A stretch of 64,000 bases of DNA. It comes from Marinibactrum halimedae. Lineage in GTDB: Bacteria; Pseudomonadota; Gammaproteobacteria; Pseudomonadales; Cellvibrionaceae. The stretch spans positions 37,772 through 101,771 of the forward strand of contig NZ_JAJQVM010000023.1 in assembly GCF_021234875.1 (NCBI RefSeq), written 5' to 3'. A program made the translations under genes and the position numbers. Under the pieces are notes generated by a model. That model did not search any database. It saw only the letters and a list, made by a program, of their open reading frames with translations, and was not told the origin of the DNA. Numbering within the stretch: the first letter of the stretch is position 1; every line of letters starts with the position of its first letter. Positions 44,384-55,079 of this stretch are shown in pieces.

Positions 44384-45397
44384 CTAAGACACAAAACACC
44401 CTTCCATCGACTGCCTTAGTTGAGGCACTAACTCTTGCTGAACCATTGTTTGAGCATAGCTAAGGGCATAACCAAACCCTCTAGCATCTGCTCCACCATG
44501 GCTTTTCACCAGAACATGATTCAACCCGAGAAAACTGGCTCCATTATAACGAGCAGGATCAAAACGTCTCTGCCATTTTTTCAGTACTGGCCGGGCAAAC
44601 TGGCCAAGTAATTGGCCATAAAGGCTTGTTCGAAAAGTATCATTTACTTGTCTTACCGCCATCCTGGCAACACCTTCACTGACTTTCAATGCAATATTGC
44701 CTGCAAAACCATCACATACAATGACATCGGCCATACCACTGTAAATAGCATCACCCTCAACAAAGCCAATGTAGTTAAGCCTTCCATCACTCTCAAGTAA
44801 ACCTGCCGCCGCTTTCACATCTTCATGGCCTTTAATCACTTCGTCACCGATGTTCAGCAAGGCAACCCTAGGCGAAACAACCTGATCACAGCAGTGAGAT
44901 ACCGCCGCACCCAACAAAGCAAAAGCATGAAGGAGATCCGGGGTGGCAGTAACATTAGCTCCCAAATCCAGCATATAGCTGTGTCCACCTTCCACTGTAG
45001 GTATGGGCTTGCAGATAGCAGGACGCTTTAGGCCCGTAAACGTTCCCCAAAAATGCCTTGCAATCGCCACCATTGCGCCCGTATTCCCAGCACTAACACA
45101 GGCATGAGCCTCACCAGAGGAAACGCTCTGTAAAGCCATTGCCAAGGTAGAATCTTTCAAATATCGGAGCGCTCGTGAAGGGCTATCGGACATAGACACG
45201 AACGAAGAACACGGCTTAATTGTCAAGCTAGGGTGAGAAGCATCAACATCACCGGTTAAGGATTGATGAAGGTATAAAGTAATGTGGGCTTGAGGATTTT
45301 GTTGAAGGAACTGAATTGAGGCGGGAACAGTAGAGCGAGGACCATAATCCCCGCCCATTGCATCGACAGCCAAATGTAACTGAGGCCGGAAAGACAA
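44384..45397 (-). CDS. plsX: Phosphate acyltransferase PlsX
   Basis: 337 residues. LAVDAMGGDYGPRSTVPASI near the N-terminus, CVSAGNTGAMVAIARHFWG, MLDLGANV, VIVCDGFAGNIALKVSEGVA and GLNHVLVKSHGGADARGF are all PlsX signatures. It makes acyl-phosphate from acyl-ACP for phospholipid synthesis, bound peripherally to the membrane. The only start ahead of the conserved N-terminus is a TTG at 45397, four bases after rpmF, which suggests coupled translation. Confidence 0.95.
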   Translation of the reverse strand: MSFRPQLHLAVDAMGGDYGPRSTVPASIQFLQQNPQAHITLYLHQSLTGDVDASHPSLTIKPCSSFVSMSDSPSRALRYLKDSTLAMALQSVSSGEAHACVSAGNTGAMVAIARHFWGTFTGLKRPAICKPIPTVEGGHSYMLDLGANVTATPDLLHAFALLGAAVSHCCDQVVSPRVALLNIGDEVIKGHEDVKAAAGLLESDGRLNYIGFVEGDAIYSGMADVIVCDGFAGNIALKVSEGVARMAVRQVNDTFRTSLYGQLLGQFARPVLKKWQRRFDPARYNGASFLGLNHVLVKSHGGADARGFGYALSYAQTMVQQELVPQLRQSMEGCFVS

Positions 45398-45401
45398 TTA
45401 A

Positions 45402-45584
45402 TTAGTCTTCATTACCAAGGTCGATGACTTTTTTACCACGGTAAAAACCGTCTGCACTCACGTGATGACGGAAATGCTTTTCACCACTGGTTGGATCCAC
45501 TGACAAAGTTGGTCCAGTTAACGCATCGTGAGAACGACGCATACCACGCTTTGAACGGGTTTTACGGTTTTGTTGAACAGCCAT
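45402..45584 (-). CDS. rpmF: 50S ribosomal protein L32
   Basis: 60 residues, [20 protein letters not shown], then the C-terminal part [16 protein letters not shown]; the size and basic N-terminus are characteristic. GGAGC precedes the ATG. It lies between yceD and plsX, the conserved bacterial order that ties ribosome synthesis to lipid synthesis. Confidence 0.98.
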   Translation of the reverse strand: MAVQQNRKTRSKRGMRRSHDALTGPTLSVDPTSGEKHFRHHVSADGFYRGKKVIDLGNED

Positions 45585-45627
45585 GATTGCTCCTAATTTC
45601 CAAATTCACTGGGGCCGAGGCGCCTCA

Positions 45628-46167
45628 CTACTTCTTCGGCGTGCTCTTAAGTTGCTCCAGTACACTAAACGGATTGCTCTGATCGACATCTAAGTCTTCA
45701 GAGCTGTCAGCAGAGGAAAATAAAGCTTCATTGACGCATTGCTCGGCATGAAATGCCACCATTGGCAATGCTAACAAAAGCTCTTCCTCCACCATACAAA
45801 ACAAATCTGCCGCACCTTCACCCACTATCCAGGGATCCAATCTGCTCGGCAATTGCTTTGCCTGATCTTCGTCCCAAACTACACCAACAGACACATCACA
45901 CACCAAACTCAATGGCGTTGGCTGAAGGCAGCGCTGACACTCTGCTTGAACTTCCGCAGAAATACGCCCGGTTACCTCGCGGTAACCCTCCTCACCGATA
46001 TCGAAGGCAAGGCTAACCTGAACTGGAGAGACAATCTGCACAACTGCTGCAGAAAGACGCTCAAGCTGATTTTGCTCTATATCACCGACTAACTTTACGC
46101 CATTTTGGGCAAATTTTCGGGGATCTACAGTGCGTGGTAAACGCTGATAATTTGGGGGCTTTGACAT
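45628..46167 (-). CDS. yceD: YceD/DUF177, 23S rRNA accumulation protein
   Basis: 179 residues with the DUF177 core: SLAFDIGEEGYREVTGRISAEV, the Cys pair ECQRCLQPTPLSL, and FCMVEEELLLALPMVAFHAEQC. In E. coli its loss lowers 23S rRNA; the mechanism is unclear. It is 43 bp upstream of rpmF, in the usual pairing, and divergent from maf. Confidence 0.93.
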   Translation of the reverse strand: MSKPPNYQRLPRTVDPRKFAQNGVKLVGDIEQNQLERLSAAVVQIVSPVQVSLAFDIGEEGYREVTGRISAEVQAECQRCLQPTPLSLVCDVSVGVVWDEDQAKQLPSRLDPWIVGEGAADLFCMVEEELLLALPMVAFHAEQCVNEALFSSADSSEDLDVDQSNPFSVLEQLKSTPKK

Positions 46168-46288
46168 AAGCGCGCAATTCTAGGGATAGCAAGGTCCCGT
46201 GTCAAAAGAAATTAATGACTTCCACTTTAATTTTTTAAGCGAAATGTTTTAAAAAACACGTATCATCAAAACTTTTTAAGGATAAACC

Positions 46289-46903
46289 ATGTGCTCACCC
46301 CAAAAAACCGACAACCAAACCCATAAACTTATTCTTGCATCCAGCTCACCTTATCGGGCTGAACTCCTCAACCGACTGGGCACACCCTTTACTACACAAT
46401 CGCCAAATATTGATGAAACTCCTCAACAAGACGAAACACCTCAAGCACTAGCCCTGAGGTTAAGCATTGAGAAAGCTGCTGTAATCGCGAAAGCAAATCC
46501 CTCTTCTTGGGTTATTGGGTCTGATCAAGTCGCCGAACTAAACGGAAACATTCTCCACAAACCTGGCAACATTGAAAATGCACGCCATCAGTTAAAAGCC
46601 TCCAGTGGAAAAACGGTAAATTTTTATACAGGCCTTTGCCTAAGCCATTACGAAAAAGGCGTCACACAGCATTGTATCGTCCCCTTTAGCGTAAACTTTC
46701 TCTCGCTCAACAATGAGCTCATTGACAGCTATTTATCAAAAGAAAAGCCTTTCAATTGTGCCGGGAGCTTCAAAATAGAAGGACTAGGGATCACCCTATT
46801 CCACTCTATGAAAGGAGACGACTACACGAGCCTAATTGGGCTACCCATGATGGCACTGTGCAAGCTACTTCGAAATGTGGGTATTGAACCACTTTCTATG
46901 TAG
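46289..46903 (+). CDS. Maf-like nucleotide pyrophosphatase (YceF type)
   Basis: 204 residues. LILASSSPYRAELLNRLG starts the fold, then SWVIGSDQVAELNG (metal-binding Asp), KPGNIENARHQLKASSGKTVNFYTGLCL and AGSFKIEGLGITLFHSMKGDDYTSLIGLPMMAL follow the YceF branch, which hydrolyses 7-methyl-GTP. Cytoplasmic house-cleaning enzyme. AAGGA precedes the ATG. Divergent from yceD and convergent with the S49 peptidase gene. Confidence 0.93.
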   Translation: MCSPQKTDNQTHKLILASSSPYRAELLNRLGTPFTTQSPNIDETPQQDETPQALALRLSIEKAAVIAKANPSSWVIGSDQVAELNGNILHKPGNIENARHQLKASSGKTVNFYTGLCLSHYEKGVTQHCIVPFSVNFLSLNNELIDSYLSKEKPFNCAGSFKIEGLGITLFHSMKGDDYTSLIGLPMMALCKLLRNVGIEPLSM

Positions 46904-46929
46904 ATACCCTCTTTTAGATACTCTCTTTT
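46901..46929. repeat. 14/15-bp duplication that begins at the maf stop codon
   Basis: TAGATACCCTCTTT (46901-46914) is followed by TAGATACTCTCTTTT (46915-46929). The first TAG is the maf stop codon itself, so the stop and its flank are duplicated. Confidence 0.9.
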
Positions 46930-46946
46930 TATAGATAACTTTGATA

Positions 46947-47957
46947 TTACTGAAGCTTTATCCTCTCTAAGCTAGACTGCATCATTGCCCCAGGCAGGGC
47001 GCTGGATATACCTCGCCCTACCGACAATCCAAGCTGCTCAACCAATTGAGCAAGAGGGGACGAACGACGGCTGTAATCAATAACATCTTCCACACCAATC
47101 ACTTCACGAGCAACGTAACCTGCACTGCCTAAGCCATCTATCAAACCCAACGCTTTCGCCTGTTCGCCACTCCAAATCAGACCACTGTATAACTCTTCCT
47201 CCGGAGCCATGAGCTTTTGTCCACGCCCTTCTTGCACCACGGTAACAAATTGCTTGTGTACCGTATTCAGCACTCCTTGCCAAAATTCCGTCTCAGATGC
47301 CTTAACAGGAGAAAATGGATCCAAAAACGCTTTGTGTTCTCCGGCTGTATAATGGCGCCGCTCCACACCCAATTTATCCAAACTGTCAACAAACCCAAAC
47401 CCGGAAGCCGTCACACCAATAGAACCAACCAAGCTTGCTTTATCTGCATAGATTTCATCGGCAGCCACAGCAATATAATAGCCCCCAGAGGCGCCTATAT
47501 CTGAAATAACCGAATACACTTTTTTACTAGGGTATTTCTGTTTTAATCGATGTATTTCATCATTAATATAACCGGCCTGAACAGGACTACCACCCGGGCT
47601 ATTAATCGCCATGATAACGGCCTTAGCGTTCTCCTCCTCAAAGGCTTTGCGCAAACTTCCTGCAATGGAATTAGCATTCGCAGGCTCATCAGCACTAATA
47701 ACACCATCTACTCTGATGAGCGCCACATGCTCCTCATTGGTCGATACGCGCTTACTGCCTAGCGAAACCCAAAATAGCCCTAAAGCCACAAATACATACG
47801 CAAAAGCCAGAGACTTAAACACCACCCCCCAACGACGGGCTTTTCGTTGCTCCCGGGCTCCCTCCAGAGCCAACTGCTCAATTAATTGCCACTGCCTATC
47901 TTGATCATCCCGTTGGGTAGAAGAAGATTCCGAACCCTTATTGCCATTAAACATCAT
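46947..47957 (-). CDS. sppA: S49-family signal peptide peptidase (short SppA type)
   Basis: 336 residues from the ATG at 47957 (GATAGG upstream); a GTG at 47984 would add nine residues. One membrane helix (about 42-66, VVFKSLAFAYVFVALGLFWVSL) is followed by a single ClpP-like domain: INSPGGSPVQAG, catalytic Ser in ISDIGASGGYYIAVAADEI, general-base Lys in YADKASLVGSIGV. This is the short, single-domain form, which acts as an oligomer at the inner membrane to digest cleaved signal peptides. Position between maf and rluC is conserved in pseudomonads. Confidence 0.93.
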   Translation of the reverse strand: MMFNGNKGSESSSTQRDDQDRQWQLIEQLALEGAREQRKARRWGVVFKSLAFAYVFVALGLFWVSLGSKRVSTNEEHVALIRVDGVISADEPANANSIAGSLRKAFEEENAKAVIMAINSPGGSPVQAGYINDEIHRLKQKYPSKKVYSVISDIGASGGYYIAVAADEIYADKASLVGSIGVTASGFGFVDSLDKLGVERRHYTAGEHKAFLDPFSPVKASETEFWQGVLNTVHKQFVTVVQEGRGQKLMAPEEELYSGLIWSGEQAKALGLIDGLGSAGYVAREVIGVEDVIDYSRRSSPLAQLVEQLGLSVGRGISSALPGAMMQSSLERIKLQ

Positions 47958-48091
47958 AAACCTATCCCAATTGAAATGATCCACACACCTAAGTTATTCA
48001 TTGATACCCATCCAACAACAATAATCAAAAACGCTCATTAAATATGCATGAAAGAAGAACACCCCCATCCCAAAGGGGCTGAATTGAACGA

Positions 48092-49048
48092 TCATTGCAC
48101 TTGAATTCTACGAAGAGACTCTAAAGCACGATTCAAAGATGACTCCAAAGGAGCATTCACCACAATGTCATCACCGCCTTCCATACATGGGATACGAAGA
48201 GACATTGCATGCAAGAATAAACGATTCACACCGTAGCTTTTGAAAAGTTTGTTTAATTCGTCGTCACCATATTTTTCATCCCCCACTAAACTGTGCCCCA
48301 CATACTGAGCATGAACCCGAATTTGATGGGTACGCCCTGTAACAGGCACAGCTTGAACAAGGGTGAGAGAATGAGGCTCAACATGAAAGCTCTCAACCAC
48401 AGAAAAGCGTGTTAAAGAAGGCTTCCCATCCGATTTTACACGAACAACCCGTCCACCATTTTGCTCTTCGCTTTTTCGCAATGGCGCATCCACCTGATGA
48501 CGCCGCTTCGGCCAACGCCCCAATACCAGCGCTTGATAGGTCTTTTCAATACGGTCTTTTTCTCTTAGTAAATCTTGCAAATATTTCAAGGCACTTCTTT
48601 TTTTTGCGATCATAACGCAACCAGAAGTCTCCCTGTCTAACCGATGCACCAACTCAAGCATTTTCTGTTCTGGCCTAAGTTGGCGAAGCGCCTCTATTAA
48701 TCCCAGGCTAACGCCGCTACCACCATGAACAGCCAAACCAGAGGGCTTATTCACTACTAAAAAGCCATCATTTTCGAACAAAATATTATCCAATAAGTAA
48801 CGAGACAATGACTGACTGGGTGCCACTAATGGCTTGGTGGTCGATACGGTAATAGGGGGAACCCGAACAATATCACCAGAACGAAGGCGATATTCCGGTT
48901 TGACACGGGATTTATTGACTCGAACCTCTCCTTTACGAAGCACTTTATAAACTCGTGACTTCGGTACACCTTTAAGGCGAGCCAATAAAAAGTTATCGAT
49001 CCTTTGCCCAATAAAGTGATCTTCCACCTCAATGAACTGAACCCCCAT
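48092..49048 (-). CDS. rluC: RluC, 23S rRNA pseudouridine synthase (955/2504/2580)
   Basis: 318 residues from the ATG at 49048, which has GGGGAG five bases upstream; this matches the family length, whereas the frame from a TTG at 49153 adds a 35-residue basic leader. An S4 RNA-binding domain (about 15-75, RIDNFLLARLKGVPKSRVYKVLRKGEVRVNKSR) precedes the synthase domain with the catalytic Asp in LVHRLDRETSGCVMIA and VTGRTHQIRVHAQYVGHSLVGDEKYG. It is divergent from rne, as in E. coli and Pseudomonas. Confidence 0.94.
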   Translation of the reverse strand: MGVQFIEVEDHFIGQRIDNFLLARLKGVPKSRVYKVLRKGEVRVNKSRVKPEYRLRSGDIVRVPPITVSTTKPLVAPSQSLSRYLLDNILFENDGFLVVNKPSGLAVHGGSGVSLGLIEALRQLRPEQKMLELVHRLDRETSGCVMIAKKRSALKYLQDLLREKDRIEKTYQALVLGRWPKRRHQVDAPLRKSEEQNGGRVVRVKSDGKPSLTRFSVVESFHVEPHSLTLVQAVPVTGRTHQIRVHAQYVGHSLVGDEKYGDDELNKLFKSYGVNRLFLHAMSLRIPCMEGGDDIVVNAPLESSLNRALESLRRIQVQ

Positions 49049-50276
49049 TCGCTCTCCCCCCTTTCCCTGAGCATCAGTTAAGCGTGCCGCCTGACGAGCG
49101 ACAAGGGGTTTTGACGGATTTTTGCGCTGCTGAGAATGAATTTTTTGCTTCAAAATCTAACTACCATTTTTTTGGACTACCACATGAAGGTCGGCTGAAA
49201 GCGATTAACACTTCAATAACAGAACCATCCGAACTCATACCAGTACGTATTGTACCGTAAGTACGCAGGCAGACGGCGTTCGCTGAAAATTACTTCGATC
49301 AACACACTAAATAATCGATTTCTTAGAGGATATTGACACAAAATTGATGAGGCATTTAATAGCTGCTACTATCTTTTTAGGCCTTATTTAGGCTGGTTTC
49401 CGGATCAGGTAGTCTAAGAAGCGTTCTTTGATATACCCATCAATAGGAAATACCGCTAATCGAGCCAACAGTCGGCACCTGACAGCAACCACTTCCTTGT
49501 CGAGTGACACAAAAACGTCACACTAAGAGTGAAAACTAAACGTCGGGGACGTGAATGACTAGGTGAACAGCAAACCGGCTGCACAATGTAACTTGTGGGA
49601 CACTAATGCCCCATTAACGAAATTAAATGACAATATAACCGCGCCAATCATGGCAGAGGATCGTGCACCGCCGAAACAGAGCGAGAACGACAATTGAACA
49701 ACGTCTACGTTTGAGTCGCCACAAGCGAGTTAAACGCAACAGGCTAACACTGTGTTGATGACTAAAACAGCAATGGGTTGACGAGGCGAAAAAGAAGAAG
49801 CGAAAGCCATTCCCATCACTAAGATACCGCTTGTTTTCATTAACTAAGTCGAGTGCATCACTCTTTAATACAACGTGACTGCATATCAAGCCCAGACAAA
49901 TTAACAGTATGTGATTTGAGTGCTTTCACACATTATTACCAAGTGCTCTTCTTTACTAGCTGATATTGATCGGAAAAATACAAAAACTCTAGCTCAAATT
50001 GTGTCTACCTTTTGACCACAAACTTGTAAATACAGACTTGTGATCGCAATAGAACAACCACTGAGCCTGAATGTCGAGCAAAGACGATAGAAACAGCGAG
50101 AATATACACAAGCTGCAAACCACCCTCGCTAAATGACGTAAATATGATTGACCGGCCATTTTAGGTCTTGAGAAAAACCTCGACAATCAAGAGTGAAAGT
50201 AGTTTTTATTGCACCGCCTCTGAATTGGACTGACATAAACCTCGCCATGATGTGCGCCTAGAAAACTAGGTAATGC
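49049..50276. promoter_or_regulatory. rne/rluC intergenic region with probable long rne leader
   Basis: 1228 bp without a gene. In E. coli the rne transcript has a long structured 5' leader through which RNase E represses its own synthesis (established); the position and size here fit the same idea. The stretch about 49490-49620 is richer in short complementary runs (for example GACGT...ACGTC near 49540) than its flanks. Small frames here (for example 49623-49889, -) lack ribosome sites and are not called. Folding was not computed. Confidence 0.5.
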
Positions 50277-53234
50277 ATGAAAAGAATGTTGATTAACGCA
50301 ACTCAGCCAGAGGAGTTGCGTGTTGCCATGGTCGATGGCCAGTGGCTTTACGATCTTGATATTGAAAATAGAACCAGAGAACAAAAAAAGGCCAATATTT
50401 ACAAAGGCGTTATTACTCGCATTGAGCCGAGTTTGGAAGCAGCTTTTGTCAATTATGGCGCTGAACGTCATGGTTTTCTGCCCCTCAAAGAAATCTCCCG
50501 AGAATATTTTCTAAAACAGCCCAAAGATGTTGAAGGCCGTATCAAAATTAAAGATATGGTCAAAGAAGGCCAGGAAGTCATTGTCCAGGTGGATAAAGAA
50601 GAGCGAGGCAATAAAGGTGCAGCCTTGACCACCTTTATCAGCCTTGCAGGTCGCTACCTTGTCCTCATGCCAAATAACCCAAGAGCCGGCGGTATTTCAC
50701 GCCGAATTGACGGTGAAGACAGAAGCCAGCTTCGTGACGCCATGGCTGACCTCGAAGTGCCATCAGGCATGGGCGTTATCGCCCGAACTGCAGGCGTTGG
50801 GCGAAGCGCGGAAGAGCTTCAGTGGGATTTAGACTACCTTCTCCAATTATGGACCAACATCAAGTCCAAATCTGATGAACTTAAAGCCCCCTACTTCTTA
50901 TTCCGCGAAAGCAATGTCATCATTCGCGCTATTCGAGACTACCTACGCCCAGACATCGGCGACGTATTTGTAGATAACGAGAAAGCCTACAACGAAGCCT
51001 TAGAGTTTGTACAACAGGTCATGCCTGCTTACGCCAGCAAAATCAAACTCTACAAAAGCAGCACATCATTATTCAGCCACTATCAAATCGAAAGCCAAAT
51101 CCAAACGGCCTTTCAACGGGAAGTCAAACTCCCCTCTGGTGGCTCGATTGTTATTGATGTTACAGAAGCCCTTGTTTCTATCGACATCAACTCTGCTCGC
51201 GCCACAAAAGGCGGAGATATTGAAGAGACCGCACTGCAGACCAACCTGGAAGCCGCCGACGAAATTGCTCGCCAACTGAGGCTCAGGGACATCGGCGGTT
51301 TACAGGTGATTGACTTTATCGATATGCAATCACCAAAAAATCAGCGGGAAGTAGAAAACCGACTTCGCGATGCACTTTCAATGGATCGCGCTCGTGTCCA
51401 AACCGCTCGTATTTCACGCTTCGGCCTTCTGGAAATGTCACGCCAACGTCTGCGCCCATCCTTAGGCGAAACTACATCCAAAGTGTGCCCTCGTTGTAGC
51501 GGCCAAGGTACGATTTTAAGCACCAAGCCCTTAGCACTCTCAATCCTCAGATTGATTGAAGAAGAAGCACAGAAAGAGCGCAGTGCCGAAATCCGCGCTA
51601 TTACACCCGTTTCTGTTGGTACCTACCTTCTCAATGAGAAAAGGGCCTCTATTTCAGAAATAGAACACCGTAACAACACCCGTGTTGTCATCGTACCCAG
51701 TGAAGAACTCACCACTCCCCACTTTGAAGTTCAGCGCTTGCGCGATGACGACGACAGCATGGAAGAAGTCAGCTACAAGATTAGCCACACAACTGAAGAG
51801 GCAACATCCGAGCCCAAGACTGTTGCGAAAGAATCATCAGCCACTGAACAATCCACACCTGCCGTACAACACTCAACCCCTGCACAACCTGCCCCAGAGC
51901 CACCTAAAGCACCGGGTTTATTAACACGACTTGTTAAATGGATAAGCGGCCTTTTTGAGGAAGAGCCAAAACCGAAGAAACACAACCGCAAAAAAAGTGG
52001 TGGTAAAGGCTATGAAAATCGCCGAAACCGCAATGATCGCCACCGTAATCGTCGTCGTGATAACCGCAACCGCCGCGATAACGACGATGAAAGACAGGAT
52101 AAACAAAAAACTGAGCGCACCAACGGGCGTCATCATCGTAACGATGATCGCCGCCAGCACGAAGACAAGGACAGTCGAGATCACAACCGAGACCGCAAGC
52201 AGAAAAGGCGTTCAGAGAACGGCTCTCGCCAGCAGCACCTTCGAAATAATGGCTCTAATGTTTCTTCAGAAGGGTATGAGGAAAATCGCAGCCGCTCAAA
52301 CGCCCAAGACTCAGCAACTCAAGATAGCAACATTAACGGGGATCAACAGCGCCCAGCACGCCGACCCAATAATAAGCGGGCCCGGCCTCAACAACGCCGA
52401 CGAGGACGCCGTGAAGATCTGATCGACAACGAACAGACATCTACTCAGCTCACTGAGTCTGAAAATCTTGCGAAGTCAGCGCCTGCCACCACTTCACCTA
52501 TAAATGAAGCAGTAAGCGAGAAACCTAGTAGTAGCCAAGCGTCATCAACACAACAGCACAACGCCTCTATTGCAGAACCGAGACCAAATGTTGAGGCGCC
52601 CACTACCACGTCCGAAAGTGAAATGGAGAGCAGTGCGAATACCTCTGCGGACAACAAAGCTCCTGACTCAATGACTTTGGAGACAGCGGCTTCTCAATCA
52701 TTAACTTCTGAAACTGTGGTTTCAAAAAACCCCGAAGACAAAGTCGACCCAACAATGAGTACTGACAAAGCGGGTCTAAGCGCAACTGAAGCGAAAAACT
52801 CAGTAGAAACTCCCGAAACTGACTCTCATCAACCTGAGAAAGAAGCACAGGAAAACTCATTAACAAAACCGACAGCAGTAGCAAACCCTGAAACTGAACA
52901 GCCGAGTGCTTCTACATCTGAAGTGGCCTCTAATGCCAATGCTGACATGAATCAGAACGACGCTTCCGAATCTGAACAAACAACGCCTGAGGACCTTTCA
53001 TCAGGAGCACCTCAGGTTGAACCCGCGCCAGTGTCAGCAGGCAATGAGAGAGCTATAAATGATCCTAGGGTCAATCCAAAGCCGATATCGACGTTAGAGG
53101 TGAGATCCATAGAGCATAAAGTCACCCTTTCTCAACCACTGAACACCGCAGAACCTGCAGAAATCGAAAGAAAACCGAGGCAATTACAACGGCCCGCAAA
53201 TGACCCTCGTAATCAAAGGGGACTTTCAGCCTAA
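50277..53234 (+). CDS. rne: Ribonuclease E
   Basis: 985 residues. The N-terminal half is the catalytic domain: S1 region ([33 protein letters not shown]), 5'-sensor and DNase-like parts, metal-binding Asp in [15 protein letters not shown] and [10 protein letters not shown], and the Zn-link CPRCSGQGT about 405. From about 510 the chain is disordered: an arginine/asparagine-rich block (about 570-720, [29 protein letters not shown]) for RNA binding, then a long Ser/Thr/Glu-rich tail ending NDPRNQRG. A short [12 protein letters not shown] segment (about 549) resembles the amphipathic membrane-targeting helix. It is the degradosome scaffold and main mRNA endonuclease. Confidence 0.98.
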   Translation: MKRMLINATQPEELRVAMVDGQWLYDLDIENRTREQKKANIYKGVITRIEPSLEAAFVNYGAERHGFLPLKEISREYFLKQPKDVEGRIKIKDMVKEGQEVIVQVDKEERGNKGAALTTFISLAGRYLVLMPNNPRAGGISRRIDGEDRSQLRDAMADLEVPSGMGVIARTAGVGRSAEELQWDLDYLLQLWTNIKSKSDELKAPYFLFRESNVIIRAIRDYLRPDIGDVFVDNEKAYNEALEFVQQVMPAYASKIKLYKSSTSLFSHYQIESQIQTAFQREVKLPSGGSIVIDVTEALVSIDINSARATKGGDIEETALQTNLEAADEIARQLRLRDIGGLQVIDFIDMQSPKNQREVENRLRDALSMDRARVQTARISRFGLLEMSRQRLRPSLGETTSKVCPRCSGQGTILSTKPLALSILRLIEEEAQKERSAEIRAITPVSVGTYLLNEKRASISEIEHRNNTRVVIVPSEELTTPHFEVQRLRDDDDSMEEVSYKISHTTEEATSEPKTVAKESSATEQSTPAVQHSTPAQPAPEPPKAPGLLTRLVKWISGLFEEEPKPKKHNRKKSGGKGYENRRNRNDRHRNRRRDNRNRRDNDDERQDKQKTERTNGRHHRNDDRRQHEDKDSRDHNRDRKQKRRSENGSRQQHLRNNGSNVSSEGYEENRSRSNAQDSATQDSNINGDQQRPARRPNNKRARPQQRRRGRREDLIDNEQTSTQLTESENLAKSAPATTSPINEAVSEKPSSSQASSTQQHNASIAEPRPNVEAPTTTSESEMESSANTSADNKAPDSMTLETAASQSLTSETVVSKNPEDKVDPTMSTDKAGLSATEAKNSVETPETDSHQPEKEAQENSLTKPTAVANPETEQPSASTSEVASNANADMNQNDASESEQTTPEDLSSGAPQVEPAPVSAGNERAINDPRVNPKPISTLEVRSIEHKVTLSQPLNTAEPAEIERKPRQLQRPANDPRNQRGLSA

Positions 53235-53266
53235 ACTGTTTCCACCTATTAAAAAGCGATAAAAGA

Positions 53267-53296
53267 AAGCCCTGACGTAGTTCGGGGCTTTTTTTA
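53267..53296 (+). terminator. Terminator of rne
   Basis: AAGCCC (53267-53272) pairs with GGGCTT (53285-53290), followed by T6, 33 bp after the rne stop. Confidence 0.9.
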
Positions 53297-53433
53297 TCAC
53301 CCCAAAACCTCCTCCCAACTGTTTACCAATCAACATAGCTGATGGGTTTTTAGACGAAAAGATAACTCATTGAAAAATAATGATTTAAAAGATTGCCAAC
53401 CGAACCAACCTATGTATAATCACGTCCCGTTCC

Positions 53434-53521
53434 GGTGGGGTGGCTGAGTGGTCGAAAGCGGCGGTCTTGAAAACCGTTGAGTGTAACAGCTCCCAGGGTT
53501 CGAATCCCTGCCCCACCGCCA
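53434..53521 (+). tRNA. tRNA-Ser (anticodon TGA)
   Basis: 88 bases including an encoded CCA. The acceptor stem GGTGGGG (53434-53440) pairs with CCCCACC (53511-53517), the anticodon loop CTTGAAA carries TGA, a long variable arm marks it as a class II tRNA, and the T-arm has GGTTCGAATCC. It reads UCA and other UCN codons. Confidence 0.98.
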
Positions 53522-53822
53522 TTTCAAAAAAACCTCCCAACTCCTAGTCAATCTAAATTTTATCTATAAAGAAGACAGGCTTCACTCACAGAAGACTTCA
53601 GTCTTTATTGAGTTCTAGCCTACTACCTTAAGGAACTTATCTTCCCTGACCTCACTCTAAGATCCGATTGGTGTTCATTCTTAACACAGCTTAAAAACAA
53701 AAAAATTCTTTTCTACTTTTTACCTCGGAAATATCGCTATAAGGATGCACCAAAAACCTTGATTTTAAAGCGTCCGACCTTATCATAAGAGTGTCTACTT
53801 TTAATATAAATGGAGAAAACGT

Positions 53823-54503
53823 ATGCAAAACGTCACTGCTGGAAATTCGGCAATTGCTCATGCCGAACAGGTCAGTAAGGTACTGCGCAACACATACGCA
53901 CTGCTTGCGATGACCCTGTTGTTCAGTGCCGTCACTGCCGGAATCTCTATGGCTGTGGGTGTAGGTCGCGGCCTAGGAATGATCATGAGCTTGGCAGCAC
54001 TTGGTCTCATTTGGTTTGTTTTACCTCGAACTGCAAATTCAAGCGCGGGTATTGGTGTTGTCTTTGCCTTTACTGGCCTTCTTGGCGCCGCTCTTGGCCC
54101 AATGTTGAATGCTTATCTTCAGCTCAGCAACGGCGGCAGTTTGATCATGCAGGCTTTGGGTGGTACTGCACTCGTGTTTTTCAGTTTGTCTGCTTACGTG
54201 CTTACTACGCGTAAAGACTTCAGCTTTATGGGCGGCTTTTTGATGGTTGGCCTATTGGTTGTGATTCTAGGCTCCCTAGGCGCATTCGTTGCCAGCCTAT
54301 TTGGTGTCAACGTTTCCATGTTCAGTTTGGCAATCAGCGCCGCTGTTGTGTTTTTGATGTCAGGCTTCATTCTTTTTGATACGAGCCGCATCGTTAATGG
54401 CGGAGAAACAAACTACATCATGGCTACCGTTTCTTTGTATCTAAATATCTACAATCTCTTTACCTCTTTGCTCCATCTACTTGGCGCATTGAGTGATGAC
54501 TAA
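53823..54503 (+). CDS. yccA: Bax-inhibitor-1/YccA family inner-membrane protein
   Basis: 226 residues with seven hydrophobic segments (for example NTYALLAMTLLFSAVTAGIS, GFLMVGLLVVILGSLGAFVA) and the family ending SLYLNIYNLFTSLLHLLGALSDD, including the C-terminal acidic residues. YccA interacts with FtsH in E. coli and modulates its action on membrane proteins (established). GGAG precedes the ATG. tusDCBE follows, as in Pseudomonas. Confidence 0.95.
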   Translation: MQNVTAGNSAIAHAEQVSKVLRNTYALLAMTLLFSAVTAGISMAVGVGRGLGMIMSLAALGLIWFVLPRTANSSAGIGVVFAFTGLLGAALGPMLNAYLQLSNGGSLIMQALGGTALVFFSLSAYVLTTRKDFSFMGGFLMVGLLVVILGSLGAFVASLFGVNVSMFSLAISAAVVFLMSGFILFDTSRIVNGGETNYIMATVSLYLNIYNLFTSLLHLLGALSDD

Positions 54504-54533
54504 GCTGAGCCGTTAGTCATAGATTCTAAAAAG

Positions 54534-54554
54534 GCCCCTTTTTGGGGCTTTTTT
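54534..54554 (+). terminator. Terminator of yccA
   Basis: GCCCC (54534-54538) pairs with GGGGC (54544-54548) followed by T6, 31 bp after the yccA stop. It separates yccA from the tus operon. Confidence 0.85.
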
Positions 54555-54625
54555 ATTGCCTTTATTTCAACTTACGGCTCATTTGAATTGATAACGCCAA
54601 AATGAACGTTTAACGCTCTCACCCA

Positions 54626-55015
54626 ATGAATATCGCCCTTGCCATTTACTCACCACCACTATCAGAAACCAGTCTTCGTGCCATACGGTTTGCCAAAGCC
54701 GCTCTCAATAACGGGCATAGCATTCATCGGGTATTTTTTTACCACGAAGGGGTTTTACACGGATCTCATCTCAACACTGCCCTCAAAGGCGAGATACCAG
54801 CGACCGATGAATGGCGAAATCTTCAGCAATCTCATGGCATAGAGCTGATTGTGTGCATTGCCTCTGCTATTAAACGGGGGGTAATTAATGAGCAAGAAGC
54901 AAATCGATATGGGAAAAGCACTCACAATCTAGCTGATGGATATGAACTTTCAGGGCTGGGGCAATTATTAGAGAGCGCCGTGTCAGCCGAGCGCATTGTC
55001 ACTTTTGGGCCTTGA
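54626..55015 (+). CDS. tusD: TusD, sulfur-relay subunit (DsrE-like)
   Basis: 129 residues. IALAIYSPPLSETSLRAIRFAKAALNNGHSIHRVFFYHEGV opens the DsrE fold, and the sulfur-carrying cysteine lies in ELIVCIASAIKRGV. TusD receives persulfide sulfur from TusA in the TusBCD complex and hands it to TusE for 2-thiouridine formation by MnmA. First gene of tusDCBE. Confidence 0.94.
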   Translation: MNIALAIYSPPLSETSLRAIRFAKAALNNGHSIHRVFFYHEGVLHGSHLNTALKGEIPATDEWRNLQQSHGIELIVCIASAIKRGVINEQEANRYGKSTHNLADGYELSGLGQLLESAVSAERIVTFGP

Positions 55016-55079
55016 TTGCCAAACACTCAACTCAGTACCATAAACCAATGGGCTATCTTTCCAGCAGCATAACCGTTAC

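Larger units (their letters stand above)
53235..53822. other. Region between rne and yccA
   Basis: 588 bp holding the rne terminator and tRNA-Ser. Downstream of the tRNA (53522-53822) I see no gene; the yccA promoter must lie here. Confidence 0.6.

Noticed and set aside
43356..45397. Missing fabH between plsX and fabD as an anomaly
   Set aside because: Pseudomonas-type genomes also lack fabH at this place, so it is ordinary for this lineage.
51955..52422. 155-codon alternative frame inside rne
   Set aside because: Lies in the arginine-rich disordered part of RNase E, where biased codons keep other frames open.
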